This document shows positions 1 through 8,751 of a stretch of DNA of 45,064 bases, piece after piece; the stretch's first letter is position 1; each line of letters starts with the position of its first letter. The notes under the pieces are model-generated. The model was not told the DNA's origin and made no database searches. It was given only the letters and a program-made list of their open reading frames with translations. The position numbers and the translations under genes are program-made. The stretch covers positions 1 through 45,064 of the forward strand of contig JAILLW010000130.1 of the NCBI GenBank assembly GCA_024692955.1. Direction: 5' to 3'. Origin of the DNA: Lachnospiraceae bacterium (lineage in GTDB: Bacteria > Bacillota > Clostridia > Lachnospirales > Lachnospiraceae).

Positions 1-122
1 AGGCTGTGAAGCAGCAGAAGGATCACCGTAAGTCTCGGTGAAAATCCTTTCAGATAGCAGAACACAGTGGCCGCGAAAAATGCGCTGGCGAGTATTCCGA
101 TCAGTATTTTCAGTTTACGCAT
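1..122 (-). CDS. Start of a small membrane protein (3' end outside window)
   Basis: The first 40 residues are visible and the frame then runs off the window edge. The ATG sits 12 bases after the stop of the ABC ATPase gene and has a ribosome binding site (AAGGGG) overlapping that stop, so the two genes are very likely co-transcribed and translated together. The visible part is a short basic N-terminus (MRKLK), a hydrophobic segment at about residues 5-22, a short polar stretch (KGFSPR) and the start of a second hydrophobic segment, so it looks like an integral membrane protein. After an FtsE-like ATPase one might expect FtsX, but the N-terminus does not resemble FtsX as I know it. Function unknown. 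Confidence 0.6.
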   Translation of the reverse strand, partial: MRKLKILIGILASAFFAATVFCYLKGFSPRLTVILLLLHS

Positions 123-134
123 CAGTATTACCCC

Positions 135-785
135 TTAATTATCCGGAAACGGGATCCTGCGCACAGACAGCATCTCCTCTTCCAGTAAACCGATATCGTG
201 GGTGGCGATTACCACCGTGGTGCCCTGGCGGTGGATCAGCTCCAGAAGGCGGAAGATCTCTCCGGAAGCATCCGGGTCAAGACTCCCCGTCGGTTCGTCC
301 GCGAGCAGGATCGAAGGATCGTTGAGGATCGCCCTTGCAAGACAGATCTTCTGCTGTTCTCCGCCCGACAATTCCGCCGGATATCGTTTATGCAGCCTGT
401 CGATCCCGAGGAATGACAGGACATGCATGATCTTCTCTTCCGTCTTTTTCGCACTCCAGCCGCAGATCATCCGGACCACGCTCAGGTTCTCATAGACTGT
501 CCGGTCCTGCATCAGACGGTAGTCCTGAAAAATGACCCCGATCTTCCTCCGGTAAAAGGGAACCTTTTCCGGCGGTATGGAAGAAAGTTCTGTTTCATCC
601 ACAAAGATCTTTCCTTCCGTGGGTTCGATCTCCTTCAGCAGAAGGCGGATCGCCGTAGTCTTTCCGATCCCGCTCCTTCCCGTGAATGCGACAAATTCCC
701 CGTCCTCGATCTTTTCCGAAAAATGATCGAGTACGGCTCCTTCCTCCGGATCGTAGATCTTCGTGACGTCTGAAAAAAGGATCAT
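135..785 (-). CDS. FtsE-like ABC transporter ATP-binding protein
   Basis: A 216-aa ABC ATPase, the normal length for the FtsE/LolD class. All nucleotide-binding motifs are present: Walker A GRSGIGKTT near residue 36, Q-loop FQDYR near residue 87, signature LSGGEQQK near residue 139, Walker B ILLADEPTGSLD near residue 159 and the switch histidine in ATHD near residue 195. The RRKIGVIFQDYRLM block is typical of FtsE. Known members power an FtsX-type membrane partner; the small membrane protein gene immediately downstream could be a partner but is not recognisably FtsX. The start lies 3 bases after the STAS gene stop with only a weak ribosome binding site, so translational coupling is likely. 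Whether it serves cell division or the neighbouring injection system cannot be told from sequence. Confidence 0.88.
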   Translation of the reverse strand: MILFSDVTKIYDPEEGAVLDHFSEKIEDGEFVAFTGRSGIGKTTAIRLLLKEIEPTEGKIFVDETELSSIPPEKVPFYRRKIGVIFQDYRLMQDRTVYENLSVVRMICGWSAKKTEEKIMHVLSFLGIDRLHKRYPAELSGGEQQKICLARAILNDPSILLADEPTGSLDPDASGEIFRLLELIHRQGTTVVIATHDIGLLEEEMLSVRRIPFPDN

Positions 786-788
786 CGC

Positions 789-1088
789 TTATTCGATGAT
801 AAAGATGTCCGAAAAGCCCGTATCCTCAAAGATCTCGAGCACATCATCATTCGCGTTGATGACCGTCATCTTGCCGCCCTTGGAGTTGGCGGTCTTATGA
901 CCGAGAAGCAGTGCCCTTAACCCGGCCGAAGAAATGTAATCAAGTTCCGTGAAATCCATCACCAGCTGATTCCCCTTCTGAAAGGCCTGCAGGATCCGGT
1001 CCTGAAGCTCGGGACTCGTGTTGGTGTCTACCCGGCCTTCCACGGCCAGCTGGATCACATCTCCGTTTCTTGTCTCCGTAATAGTCAT
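789..1088 (-). CDS. STAS-domain anti-sigma factor antagonist-like protein (SpoIIAA/RsbV type)
   Basis: The 99-aa product is a single STAS domain, the size of SpoIIAA and RsbV. The motif YISSAGLRALL (about residues 51-61) contains the serine that the anti-sigma kinase phosphorylates in this family. Known members bind an anti-sigma kinase when unphosphorylated and so release a sigma factor or another partner. No RsbW/SpoIIAB-type kinase gene is adjacent, so the partner is unknown. The gene has a strong ribosome binding site (AAGGAAGGAG) and follows the last baseplate gene by 39 bases, then leads into the ABC ATPase gene. This spacing suggests it is at the end of the injection-system transcript, but the link is positional only. 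Confidence 0.85.
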   Translation of the reverse strand: MTITETRNGDVIQLAVEGRVDTNTSPELQDRILQAFQKGNQLVMDFTELDYISSAGLRALLLGHKTANSKGGKMTVINANDDVLEIFEDTGFSDIFIIE

Positions 1089-1127
1089 TTGGTTTCTCCT
1101 TCCTTATATCTGCATAACAATTGCATT

Positions 1128-2246
1128 CTATTCCAAAGTGAGCGCTCCGCCCATGGAAACATCCGCATCCAGGGTGGGCATCTCCGCGCGCGGGATCGCA
1201 GCGTTCATATCAAGATAAGCGTTCCCGTCCGTTTCCGCATTCTCATTCAGCTGAATGAGATGAAGCCTTGCGCGGATCGGTTTGAACTGGTCAAGAAGAA
1301 AGAGCAGCTGGTGTCTCATGGTCTCCTTCACCGGTTTGTTGATGAGGATCGTCACGTCATAGACGCCGCCCTCCTTCAGGTTCGGCGGAAGCTGTGCTCC
1401 GTCCGAAAGCAGATAGCCGCGCATCGTATTGTGTTCGAGGATCTGCGCCTCGGTGCCGAGCACGATCTCGATGATCCTGGCAAGAGCCCAGCGGGTTCCT
1501 TTTCTCTTTGACAGTTTATAGCCTTCCCGGACAAGGTCCCTGCAGACCTGTTCCGAAAGAAATCCGCCGGAAAGATCGATCCCCAGCCAGGACGCATAGA
1601 GCGTAAGCAGCTCCGGCGGACAGTTGTCCACGTCCAGCAGCTTCGGGAGTTCGTCGATCTCCAGCTGAAAATCATTATACACCGAAGAGAACACCGACAT
1701 AAAGCGGTGGAAAAATCCGTTCCGCTCGCGGTAGATCTCGGGAAACGTCTGCATAAAATTATCGCCGGCAGCATAGATGACCATATCGGAAACGGAAACC
1801 TCTCCGTCCCCGATCACATCCACTGCCAGATAAAGGTAGCGGCCGGAAAGCTCATAAAGGAGCATATCTTTATGATTGATGCTCCGGATCGCGCCGAGTT
1901 CCCGGAAAAGACGCAGTTTCGTCTCTCTCGAGACCTCCGGATCGGAGAGGAATTCATAAAGATCCCCTTCCGCTTCTCCTTCATAGAGGTATTTTTCATT
2001 CCGTGCCAGGGCATAGATGTATACCGCCGTGTCCTGAGCGTGCTCGGAAACATAGGTAAGCCTGCCCCATTCGCTGTCCCTTGCCGCGGAGTCCACGGGA
2101 GCAAGGAATACCGTATGGGAGTGATGTACGGTTCCGTCCTCTTCTTCATGAACAGCCGTGACCGTTCCGTCCTCCGAAAGGGAAAAGCCTTCCATATAAG
2201 CCGTATTCCAACGGTTCGCCCTGATCCGGTATCTTTTATCCGCCAT
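1128..2246 (-). CDS. Phage tail protein of the P2 gpI / TIGR02242 type (baseplate)
   Basis: A 372-aa protein. About 150 N-terminal residues look beta-rich and variable. The C-terminal two thirds carry the pattern of the tail_TIGR02242 family, found in phage tails and contractile injection systems: FPEIYRERNGFFHRF near residue 168, then FQLEIDELPKLLDVDNCP, LTLYASWLGIDL and LVREGYKLSKRKGTRWAL. In this family the protein joins the outer baseplate wedge. It is the last of three consecutive baseplate genes, starts just after the baseplate J gene stop, and has a clear AGGGGGAG ribosome binding site. The family call is firm; the exact position in the machine is inferred from phage P2 and eCIS relatives. 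Confidence 0.85.
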   Translation of the reverse strand: MADKRYRIRANRWNTAYMEGFSLSEDGTVTAVHEEEDGTVHHSHTVFLAPVDSAARDSEWGRLTYVSEHAQDTAVYIYALARNEKYLYEGEAEGDLYEFLSDPEVSRETKLRLFRELGAIRSINHKDMLLYELSGRYLYLAVDVIGDGEVSVSDMVIYAAGDNFMQTFPEIYRERNGFFHRFMSVFSSVYNDFQLEIDELPKLLDVDNCPPELLTLYASWLGIDLSGGFLSEQVCRDLVREGYKLSKRKGTRWALARIIEIVLGTEAQILEHNTMRGYLLSDGAQLPPNLKEGGVYDVTILINKPVKETMRHQLLFLLDQFKPIRARLHLIQLNENAETDGNAYLDMNAAIPRAEMPTLDADVSMGGALTLE

Positions 2247-2257
2247 ATTCTCCCCCT

Positions 2258-4372
2258 CTACTGTTCATCCGACACGATCTCGATGGTGATCTCTCCCGCC
2301 GTACAGAGCGCGTCCGCCCGGGGATAGATATCGGAATCCTCGACCTTCGCCAGATGTGAATTCTCCGGCAGGAGCGAAAGCTCATATACGAAGGAGACGC
2401 AGGGAAGCTCTTCTATCGTACGGAAAATCTGATGAAAACGCAAGGGTTCTCCGAATTTCCGCTTTGAATGTACATCATCAAGCTGGGCGCGGATCGCTTT
2501 TTCGATCTCGCTTCCCGGATCCTGATAATGCCGCCTGACATAGACGGTCCCCCTGACATGGATCGGTACATAGCAGGGCGGAAGGATCTCGATCCTGGTG
2601 GTAAGGAGCCTTCTCTCCTCCAGCCTTTTCCGGATCACATCCTTATAGATCGGAGAAAGATCCGGGAAATCCTCTCCGGTGCCGGGAAGTACCGCCACGC
2701 GGACGAGATTCTCCACCTCATCGATCACGGCGTTCACCTTGCTGATGCAAAGTCCCGGTGTATCCAGTACGATCCTTTCGTAATCCTCGGCGGTAACCGC
2801 GGTATAGGGTGTGTCAACATCCTTTCGGAAGCGCACTCCCAGCTGCCTTAAGGTCTCGCGATAGGCTCCGCCGGTCCCGGCTCCCGGGTTGAACCAGCGA
2901 ACACCCCGGATCGGATACTCGGGCCTGAAATAACTCATGGCGCGCACATTTCCTTTTTCCCCTTCGGTGACCGCAAGAGAGGCAATAAAGAGCTCCGCCC
3001 CGATAAAGGCACCCGCGTCTTCGATCACGATCTTCCCGTCATTTTCGAGAAGATGATACCATAAGGCATCCGAATCGCTCTTTTCCGGACGCACGAAATC
3101 ATAATAGTAGGCACCGTCCGCATCCTGTCTTCTCGCAATAAGGCAGAAGGAATCCTGTACCAGATGCGACGCCGGAAGCTCCAGCTCCTGATCGTCGTAG
3201 CCGAGGACGGTCCCGACCGCGTATCTTTGCATGATCTCTTCATTATAGAGTACCACTCTTACCGGATCCTTCACATGATCCGCGGGGCGGAAGGTATCCT
3301 CCCCGTTTCCGAAGGTGACGGTAAAGGAACGCTGTTCCCCTTTTTCGTCCCGCTCTCCGGGAATATACCGGCAGTATCTGCCGGGCTCGTCTCCGGAATA
3401 GGAAAGCTCATAACGCCGGTAGGAAGAACCCTTTTCCTCCTTCGCGAAGACAAGGATATGCTCATGACGGGACAGCGGATGGGTCACCCGGATCTCATCC
3501 GTCCGGTTGTAGATGACACTGCCCGCCAGGGTATCTCTCTGCCAGATCTCGAACAGGTTGCTCTCGATCGCCGCGATGCAGGGCGGGATATCATAATTGG
3601 CCCTCGTAAGGACGGCACGGATGACATAGCCCTCCACCGGAGCCTCATGACAGGGCACCGCTTCCTCATCCGGCATGCGAAGCCTCAGTTCACCGTTAAA
3701 CAGAAAGCATCCCGTAAAATCACGCACCTTGATCTCACGGAATCCCTGATCAGTATAACATTCCCAGCGGATCGCCGCAAATACGTTCTCAGCCCGGTCT
3801 TCCACGGGGTTTCTCCGGACGCCGTCCGCCATCGTGATATAGCAGATCATCTCGCGTCCCGCCTCAGGCAGTGAGTTCATTACAAAATAGAGCGCATCGT
3901 CCGCTTCGGGATGGTCTCCGAAGATGCGCGCGGCAACGGGGATATCCCGTTCCCGAAGATATGTGAAATCCCGGAACTCTCCGCCGATCCTTCCGAAGAC
4001 TCCGATCAGTTTCCCGCCCAGTTTAAAGGCCCGGTTCGTTTCAAAGACCATGCCTCCGAGAAGGAATCTCGTATTCGCGGGGAGCGTAAGCTCCTCTTCC
4101 ACTCCGTTGGCACGTAAAAGCACGCGGGCGCATTTCCCCTTGCCCGGTTTGAACCCGGTGAGGGCAAACAGCCTTCTTCTTGCTTCATAGGGAATGTCGG
4201 AAATGGAATCCGCCTGAAGCGCCGCGAAAGCCGTCAGATTCTCGAGAATGGTAATGCCGGGGTCCGAAGCGTTGAAATTCGTCCACTCCGAAGAGTAGAG
4301 CGGGATCGCGGAAAGGGCCTCCGTCATTCTTTCTTCATAGGTTTTGGCTCGGATCTCTTCAATTCTCAGCAT
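2258..4372 (-). CDS. Baseplate J-like assembly protein (smaller paralogue)
   Basis: About 704 aa. The N-terminus (SEWTNFNASDPGITILE, then LRANGVEEELTLPANT) and the late region (VTAEDYERIVLDTPGLCISK, near residue 550) are typical of baseplate wedge proteins of the gpJ/gp6 superfamily, like Afp11/Afp12 of eCIS particles. These form the hexagonal wedge that triggers sheath contraction. I chose the ATG at 4372 rather than a GTG three codons upstream, because the ribosome binding site AGGAG lies 8 bases before the ATG while the GTG overlaps that site itself. The start overlaps the end of the upstream 1039-aa baseplate gene by 14 bases, so the two are probably made in step. Two adjacent J-type proteins of unequal size is the usual eCIS arrangement. 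Confidence 0.85.
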   Translation of the reverse strand: MLRIEEIRAKTYEERMTEALSAIPLYSSEWTNFNASDPGITILENLTAFAALQADSISDIPYEARRRLFALTGFKPGKGKCARVLLRANGVEEELTLPANTRFLLGGMVFETNRAFKLGGKLIGVFGRIGGEFRDFTYLRERDIPVAARIFGDHPEADDALYFVMNSLPEAGREMICYITMADGVRRNPVEDRAENVFAAIRWECYTDQGFREIKVRDFTGCFLFNGELRLRMPDEEAVPCHEAPVEGYVIRAVLTRANYDIPPCIAAIESNLFEIWQRDTLAGSVIYNRTDEIRVTHPLSRHEHILVFAKEEKGSSYRRYELSYSGDEPGRYCRYIPGERDEKGEQRSFTVTFGNGEDTFRPADHVKDPVRVVLYNEEIMQRYAVGTVLGYDDQELELPASHLVQDSFCLIARRQDADGAYYYDFVRPEKSDSDALWYHLLENDGKIVIEDAGAFIGAELFIASLAVTEGEKGNVRAMSYFRPEYPIRGVRWFNPGAGTGGAYRETLRQLGVRFRKDVDTPYTAVTAEDYERIVLDTPGLCISKVNAVIDEVENLVRVAVLPGTGEDFPDLSPIYKDVIRKRLEERRLLTTRIEILPPCYVPIHVRGTVYVRRHYQDPGSEIEKAIRAQLDDVHSKRKFGEPLRFHQIFRTIEELPCVSFVYELSLLPENSHLAKVEDSDIYPRADALCTAGEITIEIVSDEQ

Positions 4373-7300
4373 TCTTTTCACTCCTGTCGTACAGGATATG
4401 TACCTGATGTTCTCCGGGAACGCATACCATAAACGGATTCACCGTAAGCTCTCCGTAATTCATTTCGTGATCGCCGTTCCAGTCCGTAAAGCGCGCCGTG
4501 ATGGAGGTCTTTTTGATCAGGGCCTGACATTTCATCGCGGAGATCTGCATCTGGATCTGAGAGCGCTTCGGCATAACCCCGATCTCCCAGCCCGATCCGT
4601 CCGATCCTCCGCTCACCGGATTCAGATACCGGTTCAGGGTGTCGCGGATCTGGTTCTGGACTTCGAAACTGTCGTCCATGTTCATCACCTGAGTCCAGAC
4701 ATTCACGGACACTTCGACGAAGATCGGCTCCACAATATGGAGACGCTGCGGTGCCACCGTGATCTCGCAGGCGGAAAGGAGGTAATGCGTAAGTGCTGCC
4801 TCGATTCGATGGAAGGAGAAGGATCCGTCCGCGTAATCTTTCATGAGAAGTACAAAGGTGAGCTCCGCAGGGTCTTCCCTGCCGTCCGTCGTAAGCCCCG
4901 TAACGCCGCCGACCTTGTCGATCACGCCGGAGTACCTTAAGATCGCCCGTTTGAAATCGCCCATGCTCACAAGTCTTCCGCGGGAGTGGATCCTGTCTGC
5001 CCCGCGAAGGAGAGCCTGCTGGACGGTCTCCATGTTGCTTCCGCCGAAGGCTCGTACCGGATTGCTCACGGTGTCGAGGAAAAGGAAATCATCCTCCAGC
5101 GTATTCAGGGTATCTGCCGGGATATTACCGTCCTCACCGGCGCAGGTTCTCAGCCTTACCCGGAATGCCACATCATCCGTCACCCTCGGGATCTTTACGT
5201 GGATCCCGTCGCCGAAGAGGATCTCGCCGGTCAGACGGTCGATCCTGTAGACGCGTTTGTCCTGCCAGGAGATCTCACGATCCGTTCCGTCTTCCGGAAG
5301 CTCGAACTGTTCCGTTTCGTGCCAGCGGACATAGCAGGCGGATATGTTTCCGATGAGGTCATAGTCCGTCCTTACGTCTTCGGGATGTTCCCGGAGAAGG
5401 ACTCTCATTTCCTCTCCGCTCAGTTCCTCTCTCTCGTTCACCCAGACCTCCGCGTCGAGGATATTCGTCGCCCCGAGGAAAAAGTGCATGTTCGGCTGTG
5501 CTTCATCGAGATAGAAGTCCTCTTCCTCTCCCGTGACCGTATTGGTGACCGTCATCGCATTTACGCGGAAATCCTCGATAAAGGGGAGATAGCGGACACG
5601 TTCTTCAGGTCTTTCGGTCCGGTCGCGCACGATCCGGATCCAGTAGCGGCGCTTTCCTTCGATGGTCACGGCATGGAAGTCCGCAGGCGGAACGAAAAGC
5701 AGGATGCCGGAGCGGGAAAAATCCTCCGTTCCGTCCACCGCCTTGAACTGGCGGAATCCGCGTCTCGAACTGTACTCGAAACGGCACTTTACCCCGATCC
5801 TCCCGGTCTTTCCGCCCACGCGGAAAAGGATCCCGACGGGGCCTCCCTCGATCTTCCGGTCAAAGCCGAGGTAGAGCGCATCCTCCGTATAGGGAAGCGG
5901 GGAAAAAACGGGATAGGGTTCATCGCCCCTGCTCTTTGAAGTAAGATCTTCGAAAGCCGTGCCCGTAAGGGCTCTTAAATGCGAAGGCCTTACCTCTCCG
6001 CCGCGGTAGGTATAGGAGACCTTCAGTCCGGTGATCACGGGATAATGATGGATCGCGGGACGAAGGTAGCAGTTGTCCGATTTCAGGAGCCGGAGCCTTA
6101 AAAGATGTCCCTGATACGCTCCGTTTTCGCTCTCTGCCCAGTCGTCGGGACAGCGGAAGGAGATGCTGTACTGTCCCGGCGTTTCCCCGGAAAAAAGCCC
6201 CCCGATCTCGGTCTCCGTATTAAGGCGCTTCCACCCGATTCCGTTGAAATACTCGAGGGATATCTCGTCCACGTACGCGTCGGTCACCACCTGCTCCCTT
6301 ACAGCACGCGCTTTTCTCTTGATGATCTTAAGCTCGCTTTCTTCCTTTTCCCTGCTGACCTCCATGGCGTGCTCCCCAAAGGTCAGATGGAAGTCCAGCG
6401 TGACCCGGGCGCCCGGCTTTTCGAAATAGCTGTCCTTGCCGATATAGCATTCTTCGAACAGGGAAAGCGTATCCCCGAAGGGCTCGAACTCCTCCGAATT
6501 CATTTCGCCGCCGTCATCCCCCACATAGTCGACAGGCGCCGGATCTCCTGCGGAGGAGAGGCGGATATCCGTGATCGCGGACATTTTGTTCACCGGCTTT
6601 ACGGCCTCGAGGACCACGAGATCCTGAGGAGTCTCTTCCTCTTCCCAGGAGGTCTTTTTCGATTCTCCCCTGCGGATGAGCAGGAACACCTCCGGATCTT
6701 CCGTAACGGAAAACTCCTCATAGGGAACAAGCCCCCCTGCCGAAAGGTAGCTGAACCGGTAATCGCCGCGGGCGATGGCTTCACAAAGTTCCGCGTTTCC
6801 GCTGATCCTGATGAAGACCTTTTCACCGCTCACGTCAAATACGGCGGGATGGTACATAAGGAGGGCGTGACGACCGATGCTCTCCCGCTCTCCGAAGAGG
6901 ACAAAGGGCTTTACGGTACGGAATTCCTCTGTTTCCTCACCGCCCGTTATGACCTCTTCCTCCTCGTTCGTTTCTTCCGCATAAAGCTCCGGAGCATCGA
7001 ACTTTCCGAGGACGGGAACGATGCAGTCCGCCTCCCGGTCCGTCAGGAAGGCATCCGTGATGTCGGAAACCGTAACATAAAGATTGCGGTCCGTCTCAAA
7101 TGCCGGAAACTGGTCCGTATCGGAATCCTCACCGCCTTCACCGGTCAGGATCCTTGTCCCTTTCGGGACCTCGACTCCGGCGGGAACGCTGTCCACCGGC
7201 TTAAAGCAGACGATGCTCCCGGCGGGAACCGCGCTCTTTAAGGTCAGATCGAGGAGATTCACAAACTCGGCGTGATAGATGTCAAGAACGTTATTGACCG

Positions 7301-7478
7301 CGCGGATATTCTCCTGCATGGAGGTGGCATAGATCCTGGCAATGGTCGAGCCGATGTCGGGATCCTGGGTCGAAAAGTGCCACTCCGGCGTATAGGATAC
7401 GGCGGTCTCCTCGATGGTACGCTCTATGTCCTCAGCGGTCCGCTGATCAATCCGATACTTCAATGACTTCTGGTTCAT
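4359..7478 (-). CDS. Large baseplate J-like assembly protein
   Basis: 1039 aa. The N-terminus (FSTQDPDIGSTIARIYA) and the block from about residue 755 (ILFGDGIHVKIPR, then AGEDGNIPADTL, NPVRAFGGSNMETV and LVSMGDFKRAIL) match the putative baseplate assembly family (TIGR02243 type) related to phage gpJ/gp6. The long middle part is acidic and probably forms decoration domains. In known machines this protein makes the outer wedge ring joining gp25 to the periphery. The start overlaps the gp25-like gene by 32 bases, and the stop overlaps the next J-type gene. It is the largest coding region in the window. Length is within what is seen for large eCIS wedge proteins. Confidence 0.87.
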   Translation of the reverse strand: MNQKSLKYRIDQRTAEDIERTIEETAVSYTPEWHFSTQDPDIGSTIARIYATSMQENIRAVNNVLDIYHAEFVNLLDLTLKSAVPAGSIVCFKPVDSVPAGVEVPKGTRILTGEGGEDSDTDQFPAFETDRNLYVTVSDITDAFLTDREADCIVPVLGKFDAPELYAEETNEEEEVITGGEETEEFRTVKPFVLFGERESIGRHALLMYHPAVFDVSGEKVFIRISGNAELCEAIARGDYRFSYLSAGGLVPYEEFSVTEDPEVFLLIRRGESKKTSWEEEETPQDLVVLEAVKPVNKMSAITDIRLSSAGDPAPVDYVGDDGGEMNSEEFEPFGDTLSLFEECYIGKDSYFEKPGARVTLDFHLTFGEHAMEVSREKEESELKIIKRKARAVREQVVTDAYVDEISLEYFNGIGWKRLNTETEIGGLFSGETPGQYSISFRCPDDWAESENGAYQGHLLRLRLLKSDNCYLRPAIHHYPVITGLKVSYTYRGGEVRPSHLRALTGTAFEDLTSKSRGDEPYPVFSPLPYTEDALYLGFDRKIEGGPVGILFRVGGKTGRIGVKCRFEYSSRRGFRQFKAVDGTEDFSRSGILLFVPPADFHAVTIEGKRRYWIRIVRDRTERPEERVRYLPFIEDFRVNAMTVTNTVTGEEEDFYLDEAQPNMHFFLGATNILDAEVWVNEREELSGEEMRVLLREHPEDVRTDYDLIGNISACYVRWHETEQFELPEDGTDREISWQDKRVYRIDRLTGEILFGDGIHVKIPRVTDDVAFRVRLRTCAGEDGNIPADTLNTLEDDFLFLDTVSNPVRAFGGSNMETVQQALLRGADRIHSRGRLVSMGDFKRAILRYSGVIDKVGGVTGLTTDGREDPAELTFVLLMKDYADGSFSFHRIEAALTHYLLSACEITVAPQRLHIVEPIFVEVSVNVWTQVMNMDDSFEVQNQIRDTLNRYLNPVSGGSDGSGWEIGVMPKRSQIQMQISAMKCQALIKKTSITARFTDWNGDHEMNYGELTVNPFMVCVPGEHQVHILYDRSEKNAEN

Positions 7479-7899
7479 AATACTCCGCCTCTTCTTCTTC
7501 GGGCTCTTCGGCCGCGTTCAGATAAAAAGGAAATACGAGGTTGTCTCTTACGTTCGTCGCCCGGATCGTGTAATCCACGGAGACAAGGAGCACGCCCTGG
7601 CGCTCCCGCTGTTCGGTGCTCACGGTGACCTCGGCGATCCTGGGCTCCTGCCGGAGCAGAATGTCCGAAAGGGTCCTCGCGAACATGGAAAGTGACGTAT
7701 GTGTCATATCCATAAAGGTCCAGCTCATCAGGTCGCTCCCGAATTCCGGGCGGGCAAAGCGCTCCGTCCGCTGGGTCATCAGGATCATATAAACGGATTC
7801 CCTGACACTGTCCGCGTCGGAGACCGTCATGATCCGCCCCGTAGCCGGGTCCACCTGTGGAGGGAACTTCATTCCCGTTCCGAGAAAACTGCCAGCCAT
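7447..7899 (-). CDS. gp25-like (GPW/gp25) baseplate wedge protein
   Basis: 150 aa, the usual size of T4 gp25 / P2 gpW / Afp9 relatives. Diagnostic features are SVRESVYMILMTQRTERFARPEFGSDL (reported here in two parts: SVRESVYMILMTQ and RTERFARPEFGSDL, about residues 28-55), which carries the family's conserved R-E-R-P-FG pattern, followed by a helix and an RIAEVTV strand. In phage and eCIS particles gp25 nucleates the sheath at the baseplate. The C-terminus is an acidic tail (EEPEEEEAEYYEPE) whose coding end overlaps the next gene. It follows the spike gene by 10 bases. Confidence 0.92.
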   Translation of the reverse strand: MAGSFLGTGMKFPPQVDPATGRIMTVSDADSVRESVYMILMTQRTERFARPEFGSDLMSWTFMDMTHTSLSMFARTLSDILLRQEPRIAEVTVSTEQRERQGVLLVSVDYTIRATNVRDNLVFPFYLNAAEEPEEEEAEYYEPEVIEVSD

Positions 7900-7909
7900 A
7901 TCGTCCTCC

Positions 7910-8731
7910 CTATCCTAACTTGATCGGCATACCGGATACAGTGACCGGGCCGCTGGATTCCACCTTTGTCATGGAATTGCCCTTGATCGTCGTGCTGGCG
8001 CCGCCCATTTCCGCGCGCCCGTTGGCCTGGATCTTGATCGAATCATTGGCCTTGATGTTGATCTTCGTCGCGGAAAGCTCCACGGTGCCGTTGGAGCCGT
8101 TCATCGTCAGCTTGATATTCTCCCCGACCTTCAGCGTCAGCTTCTTTTCGGTCTTGATATCGATGTTTCCGTTCCCGTCCTTGGTCGTGATATTGATCTT
8201 GTTCTTGCCGTCCTTATCCGAGATCAGGATATAATCCTTTTCATTGTCAAGCTCGACTTTATGCTCATCCCCCGAGGTGACGATCCGGATCCTGTCCTTG
8301 CCTCCGCCCTGATCGTCCGGATTGTCCTCAAAGTAGATCGTGTTCCCGTGCGTTGTAACGATCCTTTTTACCTTGTTCTTTTCGTCCACGGACTTTTTCA
8401 GAAACTGATCGTTCATCTTCGGGATGCAGCCGATGATATAGGGTCTCTCGATATTCCCCTGCTCGAAGGCGATAAGTACCTCATCCCCCACCTCGGGCAG
8501 GAAATAATGGCCCCATTTGGCTCCGCTTGAAGGCATCGCCACCCTTGCCCAGAGCAGTTCGTTCGCCTCCTTGTCACGGGAGATCACCTGTACGCAGACA
8601 CGCCCGGGCATCTCCTTGTCATAGTTCTTGGACACCGTTCCGACAACGATCCCGTAGATCCGGTTGTCACCGGTATCGGTCTTTTCGATCTGTTTTTTCG
8701 TGATCTCGTCCACGATCTCGAAAAAAGCCAT
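7910..8731 (-). CDS. gpV/gp5-like spike protein (baseplate assembly protein V)
   Basis: 273 aa. Residues about 20-110 form the OB-fold domain of phage gpV/gp5 and VgrG, with GIVVGTVSKNYD, PGRVCVQV, WARVAMPSSG and the hallmark FLPEVGDEVLIAFEQGNIERP (positions about 77-97; key residues E-V-G-D-E-V and the G-ERPY turn). Residues 130-270 are short beta-strand repeats rich in K, D, N and I (KINITTKDG, NIDIKTEKKLTLKV, TKINIKANDSIKIQ), expected to form the trimeric beta-helix needle. It lacks the lysozyme domain of T4 gp5. The hub (gpD-like) domain is a separate gene just upstream, not fused as in VgrG. The needle tip would be capped by the PAAR-like protein encoded at 18580-18969. Confidence 0.9.
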   Translation of the reverse strand: MAFFEIVDEITKKQIEKTDTGDNRIYGIVVGTVSKNYDKEMPGRVCVQVISRDKEANELLWARVAMPSSGAKWGHYFLPEVGDEVLIAFEQGNIERPYIIGCIPKMNDQFLKKSVDEKNKVKRIVTTHGNTIYFEDNPDDQGGGKDRIRIVTSGDEHKVELDNEKDYILISDKDGKNKINITTKDGNGNIDIKTEKKLTLKVGENIKLTMNGSNGTVELSATKINIKANDSIKIQANGRAEMGGASTTIKGNSMTKVESSGPVTVSGMPIKLG

Positions 8732-8751
8732 AACCTCTTTCCTCCTGAAGG

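Noticed and set aside
4373-4381. GTG start of the smaller baseplate J gene at 4381
   Set aside because: The GTG overlaps the AGGAG ribosome binding site itself, which is instead placed 8 bases before the ATG at 4372.
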